Shown: positions 35,236 to 44,563 of the stretch, piece by piece
Numbering within the stretch: the first letter of the stretch is position 1
How the letters are laid out: each line of letters opens with the position of its first letter
From: JAFDXJ01 sp039811225
GTDB lineage: Bacteria; Bacteroidota; Bacteroidia; Chitinophagales; Chitinophagaceae
Length of the DNA stretch: 64,000 nt
Assembly: GCA_039811225.1 (NCBI GenBank)
Contig: JBDHYG010000002.1
Location: 170,773-234,772, forward strand
Direction: 5' to 3'
Translations under genes and position numbers: made by a program
The notes under the pieces: generated by a model
What the model saw: only the letters and a program-made list of their open reading frames with translations
The model's database searches: none
What the model was told of the DNA's origin: nothing

Positions 35236-37431
35236 CTAATTGCTGGCCATATCTTCATTTTTTTCCTGTAATTTTTTATAGGCCATAATAAATAAAGCAC
35301 CCAGGTTTTTTTGTGGTGGCACATAATCTTCAAAGAGGGCATTGCCGCCTAAGCGCTTCCCAAGCGAGTCCCAAAATTTTGGCCAGTTCACATCTTTGCC
35401 CTGCCGCAGGTTTTCCAGGATCATGGAAATCATCGGGGAATTGACGGTGCCACTTCCTACCTGCTTGGAGGCAACGATCTGTGCCGATGGACTTATAGCC
35501 AGGATTTTATTCAGGTTTTGATATGCTCCGCAACTTCCCAATAAAACAATTTTTGAAGAGGGTGCTAATTGCTCTATGGTGGAAGGTAACCAATAGCTAT
35601 GGCCTCGGTGAATTACAATCACCGGCGCAATATCATGATCGTATAAATAATTATCCAATGCTTGCTGCGCTTCTGCATCCAGTCCTTTTTTCTCATCAAG
35701 TGGCCGGTTGGCATAAATTGTAATAGGTGTTCCCTTTACAGATGAAATGCTTACCCATTGCGGGTTTGACTGGATCTTCCAGTTGCCATCCTGCATGCTG
35801 TTGATGAAATTATTAAACACACCCTGGCCGTCTTTATCTCCATAAAAAAACTGTTGCACTATAATCCGTCCCGAACTATCCTGCAATTCTTTATTTGGCA
35901 TAAAATAAACAGGTGGGATGCCCAGCACTTTTTCCACATCTATATGATTGGCCGTATCAATGGATAGAAACAACGTATTCAAAACACTGTAAATATCTTT
36001 AGCCCGTTGATTATTTTTTTGATTCGCATTAGCAAGATTTACCTGTACTTGTTTTAAAATCAGTTCACGTATGGATTTATCGGAAATGCTGGCAAAAGAG
36101 TTAGCCACATCCACCGCATCTTCGAGGCTGTCGGCGCCATTTTTCCGGTCGAGATTATTGACAAATGCCTTCATCAGGATTTGTGCATTGTCTTTATCCA
36201 TACGCTTTAAGAAATCATCCAATTCATTGTAGTTGGCGGCCATTTTGATCCATTTTTTGAAATGATCAAATTTTACATTCATCAGCAACGTATCACTTTT
36301 CGGATGTTTCATCTTTTGCCAGATCCGGGGATATACACCATTTACATAACTGGATGTGTACATGATCTCTTCCCCTAAAACGGCCATATAATACAGGTCT
36401 TCAGCGCCCATGGGGGCGAGGATACGAAAACGTACCTCATCCGGTTGTTCATGCAAACCATTAATGGTATTGATAAAAGGGTCAATGGCTTTATCCTGTA
36501 ATTTATACAATAAGGATTTCATGGCCATCGGTGTATCACCCTGCCTTCTGCGATCTGCATAATCTATTTCTGTTCTCACCAATAATTTATAATACGTTAC
36601 ATCATCCAGCATGGCTTTTTCTACTTCATCAATGGTAGTTTTCTGATGGTAGATATTATCAAGGAAAGGGAATAACTGCCGTCCTGATTTTTTTTGTGCC
36701 ATTGCTACAATGATCTGAACCAGTGAATCCGGGTTAGCATGAATCTTTTGTGCCAGCCGGTTTGAAGCGGCTGAAAACGTGTAAATACTCTCCGGGCTTT
36801 TCTGGGCGACCACCGTTATCAGGCTGTCTGCAAAGCTGGCATCCGGTTCTTCATTCAATCTATTCATGGCTTTATCCGGATGAAGGTTGCAATATTTTAA
36901 TAACACAATATCCTTACAACGAGCGATGCCGGGATTATCGGAATAGGCTACGGTTTTAATTAAAATATTACCGAGCTCATAGGGGTAACTGTCAATATTT
37001 TTTTCAATGGATTCCCCCTTGATTTGGGCCGGCATATTTTCTGCGAAAGCGGGAATAAGCTTTACTAATAAGGCGGCTTTTATTTCACCCATTCTAAAAT
37101 CACGTAAATAAAAGGTAAGCGCTTCATTCAAGCCCCGCAGGAATTTGATTTTATTATTATTATCCAGGTCCGTATTTTTTTCGATAAGTAATTGCACGCT
37201 ATCCACTCCTTTGGTCAAAGCATTATTGATGGATATATTTAATGCAGGGTTTTGAGTTGGAGCAAACTGATCATCTGCCGTACCATCGGCTGACATGATT
37301 AAATGTTGTGTAGCATCAATTAATTCGTGAAAATATTGCCGCATCGGCGGGATTGTTGTATCGTTCCCGGCTTGCGCCACAGCCAGCATTGAGATAATTA
37401 AAAAAAATAATAGAAAAGTAAATTTTTTCAT
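35236..37431 (-). CDS. Secreted protein of unknown function with clan-CD-like His/Cys signature
   Basis: 731 residues; signal peptide about 1-19 (LLFFLIISMLAVAQAG) and no lipobox. I do not recognise the family. Residues 20-520 are mostly helical, with repeated Asp/Lys-rich stretches. The C-terminal segment has PVIVIHRGHSYW (His608 and His611), then 18-19 residues later KIVLLGSCGAYQ (Cys634): a hydrophobic strand ending in His-x-Gly-His and a second hydrophobic strand ending in Ser-Cys-Gly. That is the arrangement of clan CD cysteine peptidases (gingipain, caspase, clostripain), although the spacing is short. It is convergent with polA and divergent from the response regulator gene. Peptidase activity is an inference from this pattern only. 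Confidence 0.6.
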   Translation of the reverse strand: MKKFTFLLFFLIISMLAVAQAGNDTTIPPMRQYFHELIDATQHLIMSADGTADDQFAPTQNPALNISINNALTKGVDSVQLLIEKNTDLDNNNKIKFLRGLNEALTFYLRDFRMGEIKAALLVKLIPAFAENMPAQIKGESIEKNIDSYPYELGNILIKTVAYSDNPGIARCKDIVLLKYCNLHPDKAMNRLNEEPDASFADSLITVVAQKSPESIYTFSAASNRLAQKIHANPDSLVQIIVAMAQKKSGRQLFPFLDNIYHQKTTIDEVEKAMLDDVTYYKLLVRTEIDYADRRRQGDTPMAMKSLLYKLQDKAIDPFINTINGLHEQPDEVRFRILAPMGAEDLYYMAVLGEEIMYTSSYVNGVYPRIWQKMKHPKSDTLLMNVKFDHFKKWIKMAANYNELDDFLKRMDKDNAQILMKAFVNNLDRKNGADSLEDAVDVANSFASISDKSIRELILKQVQVNLANANQKNNQRAKDIYSVLNTLFLSIDTANHIDVEKVLGIPPVYFMPNKELQDSSGRIIVQQFFYGDKDGQGVFNNFINSMQDGNWKIQSNPQWVSISSVKGTPITIYANRPLDEKKGLDAEAQQALDNYLYDHDIAPVIVIHRGHSYWLPSTIEQLAPSSKIVLLGSCGAYQNLNKILAISPSAQIVASKQVGSGTVNSPMISMILENLRQGKDVNWPKFWDSLGKRLGGNALFEDYVPPQKNLGALFIMAYKKLQEKNEDMASN

Positions 37432-37545
37432 CCGATTTTTTACGTGTATTGAATATAAGCAAAAATATTACCATTTTATGGATAGTTGCCTTAAGAATAA
37501 GATAATTCATGTAAAAAGCCGCCTGTCATTCTGGTGATAAAAAAT

Positions 37546-37553
37546 TAAGTTTG
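37546..37553 (+). promoter_or_regulatory. Possible -7 element before the response regulator gene
   Basis: TAAGTTTG fits TAnnTTTG and ends 13 bases before the ATG at 37567. No TTG lies at the proper distance upstream, so support is moderate at best. Confidence 0.35.
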
Positions 37554-37566
37554 CCGAAAAGCATAC

Positions 37567-38247
37567 ATGGATCAACGGCCTAAAAAAGTTCTGGTTGCAG
37601 ATGATGAACCGGATATCCGGGAGATCATCCATTATCATTTGGTTAAAGAGGGTTTTGAAGTTTTCCTGGCAAAAAATGGTAATGAAGCGCTTGACCTCAC
37701 TAAAAAACACAGACCAGATATGCTGATCCTGGATATTATGATGCCCTATAAAACCGGGTTTGAAGTATGCCAGATCATTCGTACCAACCCGGATTTCCAG
37801 GATATGCTGATTTTATTTTTAACCGCATTAAACGATGAAGATTCACATATTCATGGCCTGGAATATGGCGGTGATGATTATATCGCTAAACCCATCGGGC
37901 CCAAGTTGCTCATCAGCCGGGTAAATGCCTTGTTCCGACGGGTAAATAAAGAAGAACCCGGTAAAATCATTTCGGTGGATGATATGACTATTGACCCCCT
38001 CCGGTTTATTGTTATCAAAGAGGATTCAGAAATCAGGTTGCCAAAAAAAGAATTCGAATTATTATATATGCTGGCCAGTCAACCCGGGCGGGTTTTTCTG
38101 CGTACAGAAATTTTACTGCATATCTGGGGTGGGGATGTTATTGTTGGTGACCGGACCATTGATGTACACATTAGAAAGATCAGGCAAAAACTTCAGACAG
38201 AAAAAATAAAAACAGTGAAAGGGGTGGGTTATACCTTTGAAAAATGA
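37567..38247 (+). CDS. OmpR/PhoB-family response regulator
   Basis: 226 residues. Receiver domain 1-125: acidic pair Asp12/Asp13 (VADDEPD), phosphoacceptor Asp56 in LILDIMMPYKTG, Thr in LFLTALNDE and Lys in DDYIAKPIG. C-terminal winged helix (about 135-226) with LPKKEFELLYMLASQPGRVFLR, given as KEFELLYMLASQPG, and RTIDVHIRKIRQKL, ending VKGVGYTFEK. A sensor kinase gene follows 123 bases later on the same strand, so the two form a two-component pair (PhoB/PhoR-like in architecture). Targets are not visible. Confidence 0.95.
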   Translation: MDQRPKKVLVADDEPDIREIIHYHLVKEGFEVFLAKNGNEALDLTKKHRPDMLILDIMMPYKTGFEVCQIIRTNPDFQDMLILFLTALNDEDSHIHGLEYGGDDYIAKPIGPKLLISRVNALFRRVNKEEPGKIISVDDMTIDPLRFIVIKEDSEIRLPKKEFELLYMLASQPGRVFLRTEILLHIWGGDVIVGDRTIDVHIRKIRQKLQTEKIKTVKGVGYTFEK

Positions 38248-38370
38248 CCTGCTTTTTTCAAGATAAAAAATCAGGATGAATATTATCAAATCCTAAACAA
38301 TTTTCCTTCCGGCACACAAGGAAATGCAACCATAAAGTAGTAGATTGCCTGAAAATAAACCTGTTGTATT

Positions 38371-39423
38371 TTGTTTACGAAAAAAAATTTATCTCCCGAA
38401 CAATTAGCTGTTATTGCGGGCCTGAGTATTGCTTTATTTAATGGCATTATTACATTTATCATTACTAAAAACTTCATTGCTTCCGGGGTTTTTTTCATTG
38501 CTTCCTTTTTGTTTTGTTACTGGTTATTTGATGCGTTAATGCAATCATTTATTAACCGGAAAATAAAATTGATTTATAAACTTATTTACCAAACAAAGGC
38601 AAGTAAAAAAGAAGAAACCTATTACAAATATTTATTGCCGAGTAAAACAATAGATGAAGTCAGTGCCGATGTGGAAAACTGGGCGACACAAAAAAAAGAA
38701 GAGATAGAAATGCTCCGGCTCAATGAAAATTACCGGAAAGAATTTTTACAAAACCTGGCGCATGAATTCAAGACGCCCATATTTGCCATCCAGGGTTATA
38801 TAGATACATTACTCGATGGTGCCATGAATGAACCGGAAACCGGTAAAAAATTCCTGGAGAATGCAAGCCGTAATGTGGATCGCATGGTAAACCTTCTCAA
38901 AGACCTGGATGAAATATCTACATTGGAAAGCGGGCAGCAACCGTTGAATCAACAGGTCTTTATAATCCAGGACCTCTTAAAAGATGCTTTTGCCGCCATG
39001 CCGTTAAAAGATTTTCCAGCCGGCATTTCTTATTCTATTAAAAAAGGTTGCGAAGATCCCATACAAGTATATGCCGATAAAGAAAAAATCTCTCAGGTAA
39101 TTAATAACCTTGTTGAAAATGCTGCCCGTTATGGCAATTCCGGTGGCCAGGTAATTGCAAGTGTGTATAAAACAGATCCTGCACATGTACTGGTAGAAAT
39201 AAGCGATAATGGAATGGGTATTGCCGAAAAACATCTCCCCCGGTTATTTGAACGTTTTTATCGCACGGATCGCGGTCGTAGCCGCAACAACGGCGGTACC
39301 GGCCTGGGCCTGGCCATATGCAAACATATTGTAGAAGCTCATGGCCAAAGTATCCATGCACGTAGTAAAGAAGGGGTGGGTACAACTATAGGCTTCACTC
39401 TTAATGCCCGCAAACCGGAATAA
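38371..39423 (+). CDS. Membrane sensor histidine kinase, TTG start
   Basis: 350 residues. Two N-terminal membrane helices (about 11-31 and 36-56), a short linker, then HisKA with the phosphorylated His131 in FLQNLAHEFKTPIFA and the ATPase domain with N-box NLVENAARYG, G1 ISDNGMGIAEKHL and G2 GGTGLGLAICKHIVEAHG. The start is the TTG at 38371: the frame is closed by a TAA five codons upstream, and the first in-frame ATG lies about 57 residues in, after both helices. It has no periplasmic sensing domain worth the name. Partner of the upstream response regulator. Confidence 0.92.
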   Translation: MFTKKNLSPEQLAVIAGLSIALFNGIITFIITKNFIASGVFFIASFLFCYWLFDALMQSFINRKIKLIYKLIYQTKASKKEETYYKYLLPSKTIDEVSADVENWATQKKEEIEMLRLNENYRKEFLQNLAHEFKTPIFAIQGYIDTLLDGAMNEPETGKKFLENASRNVDRMVNLLKDLDEISTLESGQQPLNQQVFIIQDLLKDAFAAMPLKDFPAGISYSIKKGCEDPIQVYADKEKISQVINNLVENAARYGNSGGQVIASVYKTDPAHVLVEISDNGMGIAEKHLPRLFERFYRTDRGRSRNNGGTGLGLAICKHIVEAHGQSIHARSKEGVGTTIGFTLNARKPE

Positions 39424-39552
39424 ACATTTACAGGCATTAATAATTGACCTTATTTTCCATGCATTCTTTTTGCGGTTATCCCTTTTTGATTTTATGACTG
39501 GAAAGCATTACGTTTTTTTATTAATTTTAAGCACGAATTAATTTTACGGGCA

Positions 39553-41124
39553 ATGAAAACAATACTTTCTATTTTTATAACTCATTTCTTTTACTACCTG
39601 TTTTTTCCCTTCTTATTGAATCATGCAAACGCAACCTTTGCCCAGTCGTTGAAAACACCACAGGCAACCGTACGTTATTCGATCAATCCTTTCCTGAAAG
39701 GAAGTGATTTGAACCCTGTAGGAAGAATATGTATCACGATACCCGATGGGATTGAACCTGCTAATTTGTATCAATTGCATTTTACTGCTTCACCGGAAAG
39801 TCTCGGGGATATCCGGGAATTGACGGTATATGATTCAAAGGCAGATTCTAATTTTATCACCAATCAAATCATTGGACAAACCAACATTATTACTCCAAAT
39901 TTTGATTTACCCATCACACTGCAACTCTCCCCGGGCAAACAATATTTATGGTTTAGTGTTTCTTTAAAAGGCTCGGCACAACCGGGAGATAAATTAGCCA
40001 TCACCTGCACTTCCCTGCAGTTGGACAAGCAGAGAGATTTTCCTATTACGCAATTAAATACCTATGCACATCCCATTGGGATTAGTATTCGAAATCCAGG
40101 TGATGATGGCGTCAATACCTATCGTATTCCCGGACTGACTGTCACGGATAAGGGAACATTGATTGCCGTATATGATATCCGGTACAACAATTCCAAAGAC
40201 CTGCCGGAAGATATTGATGTAGGTATGAATCGGAGTACCGATGGCGGCCGTACCTGGCAGGCCATGAAAGTCATTATGGATATGGGCATGCCCCGGGAAA
40301 ATAATGGTATTGGCGACCCGAGTATATTATTTGACCCGGTTACCAAACGTCTTTGGGTCGCGGCATTATGGAGTAAGGGTGATAATTCAATTCATGGTTC
40401 CCGGGGTGGGCTTTCGCCGGATTCTACCGGCCAATTTATGTTGGCATACAGTGATGATGATGGCTTACATTGGTCGGATCCCATCAATATAACAAAACAA
40501 ATTAAAGACCCTGCCTGGAGAATATTTTTCCAGGGACCGGGAAATGGTATTGCCATGCAAGATGGCACCCTGGTTTTTCCAGCACAATTTTGGGATGAAA
40601 AAAAATTGCCACATGCGACTATCATTTACAGTACGGATCATGGGAAAACCTGGAAAAGAGGCAATAGTGCTAAAAGCAATACCACAGAAAGTACAGTGGT
40701 GGAAATTCAACCCGGGGTACTCATGTTGAATATGCGGGATAATAGGGGAAAATTCAGGAGCATAGCCACCACAACAGACATGGGCCAGACCTGGACTACA
40801 CACAGCAGTTCATATAAAGATTTGCCTGACCCGGTTTGTATGGGGAGTTTATTAAAAGCCAATGTGAATATAGATGGAAAGAAAAAAGAAGTTCTTTTTT
40901 TCAGCAATCCCAATTCTTCGGAAGACCGGATCAACATAACGATTAAGGCCAGTACAGATTTAGGAAAGACCTGGCTACCCCAAAATCAATTATTAATAGA
41001 TGAACGGGATTGTTATGGTTATTCTTCCCTGGCGCTTATTGATGAAAATACGATCGGGATTTTATATGAAGGAGTCAAAAGCTTGTATTTTTTACGGGTA
41101 CCGGTTGATGAGATTTTAAAATAA
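39553..41124 (+). CDS. Secreted exo-alpha-sialidase (BNR/Asp-box neuraminidase)
   Basis: 523 residues; signal peptide about 1-30 (ending ATFAQ). An N-terminal beta domain (about 31-170) resembles the BNR-associated domain of Bacteroidota sialidases. The catalytic propeller has the arginine motif TYRIPGL and five Asp boxes: STDGGRTW, YSDDDGLHW, STDHGKTW, TTDMGQTW and STDLGKTW. The nucleophile Tyr and other Arg ligands are likely in the C-terminal part (YGYSSLALIDENTIGILYEG). Releases terminal sialic acid from glycans outside the cytoplasm. No sialic-acid catabolic or SusCD genes are nearby. Related GH33-like enzymes can have other specificity, so the substrate is not proven. Confidence 0.85.
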   Translation: MKTILSIFITHFFYYLFFPFLLNHANATFAQSLKTPQATVRYSINPFLKGSDLNPVGRICITIPDGIEPANLYQLHFTASPESLGDIRELTVYDSKADSNFITNQIIGQTNIITPNFDLPITLQLSPGKQYLWFSVSLKGSAQPGDKLAITCTSLQLDKQRDFPITQLNTYAHPIGISIRNPGDDGVNTYRIPGLTVTDKGTLIAVYDIRYNNSKDLPEDIDVGMNRSTDGGRTWQAMKVIMDMGMPRENNGIGDPSILFDPVTKRLWVAALWSKGDNSIHGSRGGLSPDSTGQFMLAYSDDDGLHWSDPINITKQIKDPAWRIFFQGPGNGIAMQDGTLVFPAQFWDEKKLPHATIIYSTDHGKTWKRGNSAKSNTTESTVVEIQPGVLMLNMRDNRGKFRSIATTTDMGQTWTTHSSSYKDLPDPVCMGSLLKANVNIDGKKKEVLFFSNPNSSEDRINITIKASTDLGKTWLPQNQLLIDERDCYGYSSLALIDENTIGILYEGVKSLYFLRVPVDEILK

Positions 41125-41160
41125 CGTAAAAGCCTTCAAGCATTAACAGAAAAAGTTTCT

Positions 41161-41520
41161 TTACATAAATTTTGGTAGAAAAATAACCAGGCCGATTATC
41201 ACACTGATGATACTGCAAAGCAAAACTGCTCCTGCAGCAACATCTTTTACCCATTTGATATTTTCATGATAGGCGGGGTGCACGGTATCAGCTAATTTTT
41301 CAATCGCACTATTCAGCATTTCTGCACTTAAAACAAGCGCAATGCATAGCAGGATACTCATCCATTCCGGTGAGCTACATTGGAACCAAAAGGCCAATCC
41401 GATAGTGATGATTCCACAACCTAGTTCGATCCGGCCATTCCGGTCGTGCTGAAAAAAATGAAAAATACCCTGAAAGGCAAACCTGAAAGCCGCTGCCAGG
41501 CTATGCTTGCTCCTTATCAT
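41161..41520 (-). CDS. Diacylglycerol kinase-like membrane protein (DgkA family)
   Basis: 119 residues from the ATG at 41520; an in-frame TTG 30 bases upstream is less likely. Contains three membrane helices and the catalytic segment ALVLSAEMLNSAIEKLADTV, with the two key Glu, and the preceding AFRFAFQGIFHFF. Members phosphorylate diacylglycerol or undecaprenol. In non-proteobacteria the undecaprenol kinase activity is common, which would fit carrier-lipid recycling. Substrate not decided by the sequence. It is convergent with the sialidase gene. Confidence 0.88.
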   Translation of the reverse strand: MIRSKHSLAAAFRFAFQGIFHFFQHDRNGRIELGCGIITIGLAFWFQCSSPEWMSILLCIALVLSAEMLNSAIEKLADTVHPAYHENIKWVKDVAAGAVLLCSIISVIIGLVIFLPKFM

Positions 41521-41706
41521 ATGTCTCAAATTTATTCTTGTAAAATACAAAACTACAAAGCACCCATCATTCTTATGCGAATCAAAATCCAGAATACATT
41601 TTCATTATTGACTAAAAATTTAATTGAATAACGCCTCAATTTAATCAATGATCTGAGCGATATTGATTCCTTGAAAAAGAATATCGTTATTCATTTATAC
41701 AAAAAG

Positions 41707-41742
41707 AAAAACCCTCGCTATAATTTTATAACAAGGGTTTTT
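41707..41742 (-). terminator. Rho-independent terminator behind the TlpA-like gene
   Basis: 9-bp stem AAAAACCCT (41707-41715) and AGGGTTTTT (41734-41742) with an 18-base AT-rich loop, followed on the minus strand by TTTTTCTTTTTG (overlapping the stem). It lies 22 bases behind the stop of the TlpA-like gene. Confidence 0.8.
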
Positions 41743-41764
41743 AAAATACTATTTTCAAAAAATA

Positions 41765-42895
41765 TTATTTCAGTACTTCTGCCAGCTTTTGTTGCAGCGC
41801 GGCGCCACGCAGATTGGCTGCCACGATAATACCATCGGGGTTGATCAAAACATTAAAGGGAATCCCATTGAACTGGTATGCTTTTACAGCCTCGCTATCC
41901 CATTGCTTCAGGTCACTCATTTGGTTCCAGTTCAGGCCATCTTTTTTAATGGCATCTTTCCATGCCTGCTCATCATTATCCAGGGAAACACCCAGGATGG
42001 TAAAATTTTTATCTTTAAAACTATTATAGGCTGCCACGATATTAGGGTTTTCCTGGCGGCAAGGCCCACACCAACTGGCCCAGAAATCGACCAATACATA
42101 TTTACCTTTAAAATCATGGATACTCATGGGTTTCCCATTTACATCGGTCATGGTAAGATCAGGCGCCGGTTTATTAACCAGGTCCGCTCCTCCGCCAGCT
42201 TGTGCTGTAGCAGAGCTTTTGGCAAGATTGGTTTTGAATGCCTGTAAGCCACTATGATCTTTAAAACGGGCAATCGCAGCTGTTGTCAATGAATCAAGCG
42301 TACTCTCCTGCATCGTAGCCCTTGCCATATACAAGGCATAATAAACAGCAGCGGGGTTTTTGGAATTGGCTATAAATGTGCTCGTATTTTTATTTAAAGT
42401 AGCCATTTCATTTGTACCCTGTTGTTGCAATTTTTGAATCAATGAATCATTTCCCTGGGTTGTGTTGAGCGAATCCAGTTGATAATAGATATAAGATAAA
42501 ACTGAATCCTTGGCCCGGTACTCATTGATATACTGGTAGAGTTCTGAAGTAGCGGCACTTCCTTTAATTTCCGGTAAACGGAAACCATCGAGGTTAATAT
42601 TTAATGTGATGTCATTGCCATCATTGATAAAAATACCTGCCGGTATATGATTGATGGTCACCAGGTATAAACCTTGTTCTTCTGCTGTGCCTTTCATTTG
42701 ATAATTTCCTTCCTTATCCAGGTGTGCGGAATCGAGAACAAGCGGCTCATTATTATCATAGGAAACTTTTTCCAGGTAAATGGAATCAGATGGAGCGCCG
42801 GTTATATGACCTTTAATGACAAATCCGGTAGAAGTGGAATTTTTACAGGCAACTGCCATAAAAGTGATTGCGAGTAGGGTGATTAATTTATTCAT
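41765..42895 (-). CDS. TlpA-like thioredoxin-fold lipoprotein with DUF4369 domain
   Basis: 376 residues. Lipoprotein signal with Cys17 (TFMAVACKN). An N-terminal DUF4369-like beta domain (about 25-130, FVIKGHITGAPSDSIYLEKV) is followed by a helical linker and a thioredoxin domain with WASWCGPCRQENP (Cys276, Cys279) and the cis-Pro loop FNGIPFNVLINPDG. This architecture is common in Bacteroidota periplasmic thiol-disulfide oxidoreductases. Likely reduces disulfides in the periplasm, partner unknown. It has its own terminator and no close neighbour on the same strand. Confidence 0.92.
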   Translation of the reverse strand: MNKLITLLAITFMAVACKNSTSTGFVIKGHITGAPSDSIYLEKVSYDNNEPLVLDSAHLDKEGNYQMKGTAEEQGLYLVTINHIPAGIFINDGNDITLNINLDGFRLPEIKGSAATSELYQYINEYRAKDSVLSYIYYQLDSLNTTQGNDSLIQKLQQQGTNEMATLNKNTSTFIANSKNPAAVYYALYMARATMQESTLDSLTTAAIARFKDHSGLQAFKTNLAKSSATAQAGGGADLVNKPAPDLTMTDVNGKPMSIHDFKGKYVLVDFWASWCGPCRQENPNIVAAYNSFKDKNFTILGVSLDNDEQAWKDAIKKDGLNWNQMSDLKQWDSEAVKAYQFNGIPFNVLINPDGIIVAANLRGAALQQKLAEVLK

Positions 42896-42970
42896 GTGTA
42901 TTTTTTTTTCAATAGTAAAATAGAAATTTTGTAGGCATACGAATACTGCAAATTGTACATCTGCCTTTTT

Positions 42971-44431
42971 TTATGTGATCGGTTCAGATAATTTTTTTTC
43001 CAATAATTTAATGGCTTGTGCCGGGTCAGCTTTTCCTTTACTGATTTTTTTTACTTCACCCATCATTAAACCAATTAATCCCTTTTTACCCTGTTGATAC
43101 AATTTCACTTTGTCAGGCATTTTTTCTATAACCTCGTGCACCCATTTTTCCAGGGATTCATCATCCTTTTTTAATAACAAATTTTGAGCAGTGGCAATAT
43201 CTAATGCTACTGCTAAAGGGTTTTCCATCAATGCCGGTAATAACCGGGAGGCTGCCACTGAAAAACTTATTTTGTTTTCTGCTACCATGGAAATGACAGA
43301 TGCCAGGTTCGTTGCACTACAAGGATTCCCGGAAAAATCAAGTTTATTTTCATTCAGGTATTTGCTTACCGGCCCCAAAAGCCAGTTGGCAATTGCTTTG
43401 TAATGCATCGATATACCAGCCACTTCTTCAAAATAATCAGCTATTGCTTTATCGGCACAAAGTCTTGCTGCATCCGATGGAGGTAGATTATATGTTTCTA
43501 CAAATATTTTTTCTTTTTCCCGGGGTAAAGCCGGCATGGTTTCTTTTATTGCCTGAATAAAAACCGGGGTTAGATGAATGGGTGGTAAATCCGGTTCGGG
43601 AAAATACCTGTAATCATCGGCATCCTCTTTTTCCCGCATGGAAAATGTACTATTTTTCACTGCATCATAACTTCTTGTTTCCTGGATAACCGGCTGCTCA
43701 TTATGTAGGAGTGAAATTTGTCGTTGGATTTCTGTTTCAATTGCTTTCTTCAAAAACCGTAATGAATTCAGGTTTTTTACTTCCACTTTTACACCCAGTT
43801 TTTTTGTGCCCTTTCGTCGAATAGAAATATTGGCATCACAACGCAGGCTTCCTTCTTCCATATTCCCATCGCATACATCCAACCATTTTACCAACCGCCT
43901 TATCTCGGCTAAGAAAGTATGTGCTTCCTCGCTGGAATGTATGACCGGCTCTGTTACTATTTCAATCAAAGGTGTACCTGCCCGGTTAAAATCAAGCATC
44001 GTAGTTTCCTGATCCATTTCATGCAGGCTTTTACCGGCATCTTCTTCCAGGTGGATCCGGTTCAACTGAATATCTCTCGTGCCGGAAGCAACATCAATAG
44101 TTAGATAACCACCGGTACAAATAGGTGTCGTGTGTTGCGAAACCTGGTAGCCTTTCGGCAAATCAGGATAAAAATAATTTTTTCGTGCAAAATAATTATA
44201 CGGGGTGATGGTACAATTACAGGCAAGCCCCATTTTGGTAGCCAACACAATAGCATTTTTATTCACCATAGGCAATGTGCCCGGATGTGCCAGGGAAATA
44301 GGACTGACTAATGTATTAGGTTCAGCTCCATACGCATTGCTGTCGGCACAAAAAAGTTTGGATGCCGTTGCCAGCCTGGCATGGATCTCCAATCCTATCA
44401 CTGCCTCGTATGTATCGTTCCTTTCCTGCAT
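42971..44431 (-). CDS. gatB: Aspartyl/glutamyl-tRNA amidotransferase subunit B
   Basis: 486 residues. The GatB cradle domain opens with YEAVIGLEIHARLATASKLFC and contains HPGTLPMVNK, YFARKNYFYPDLPKGYQVSQ and DFNRAGTPLIEIVTEP. The helical and YqeY-like tail ends KADPAQAIKLLEKKLSEPIT. In the GatCAB complex it transfers ammonia to misacylated Asp-tRNAAsn or Glu-tRNAGln. An AsnRS gene (asnS) is present at 56975, so the complex may serve mainly glutamine. gatA and gatC are not in the window. Confidence 0.96.
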   Translation of the reverse strand: MQERNDTYEAVIGLEIHARLATASKLFCADSNAYGAEPNTLVSPISLAHPGTLPMVNKNAIVLATKMGLACNCTITPYNYFARKNYFYPDLPKGYQVSQHTTPICTGGYLTIDVASGTRDIQLNRIHLEEDAGKSLHEMDQETTMLDFNRAGTPLIEIVTEPVIHSSEEAHTFLAEIRRLVKWLDVCDGNMEEGSLRCDANISIRRKGTKKLGVKVEVKNLNSLRFLKKAIETEIQRQISLLHNEQPVIQETRSYDAVKNSTFSMREKEDADDYRYFPEPDLPPIHLTPVFIQAIKETMPALPREKEKIFVETYNLPPSDAARLCADKAIADYFEEVAGISMHYKAIANWLLGPVSKYLNENKLDFSGNPCSATNLASVISMVAENKISFSVAASRLLPALMENPLAVALDIATAQNLLLKKDDESLEKWVHEVIEKMPDKVKLYQQGKKGLIGLMMGEVKKISKGKADPAQAIKLLEKKLSEPIT

Positions 44432-44517
44432 GAAGGCTGCAAAATTAGGCCGTATCCCGGTATTTGCATAGAATAGCGGTGATATTTAGGAATACCTTAA
44501 AGACTCTAACATATAAA

Positions 44518-44542
44518 AAAAGCTGCCATTGGAGCAGCTTTT
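44518..44542 (-). terminator. Rho-independent terminator behind the PDZ gene
   Basis: 9-bp stem AAAAGCTGC (44518-44526) and GCAGCTTTT (44534-44542) with a 7-base loop, followed by more T on the minus strand (TTTTTTTATA, partly in the stem). It lies 21 bases behind the PDZ gene stop. Confidence 0.85.
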
Positions 44543-44563
44543 AATAAAATGAAGGGAATAGGA

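Noticed and set aside
38248..38275. Imperfect hairpin CCTG-TTTTTT / AAAAAA-CAGG behind the response regulator gene
   Set aside because: The stem is mostly A-T pairs with mismatches and no T-tract follows, so termination before the kinase gene is not supported.
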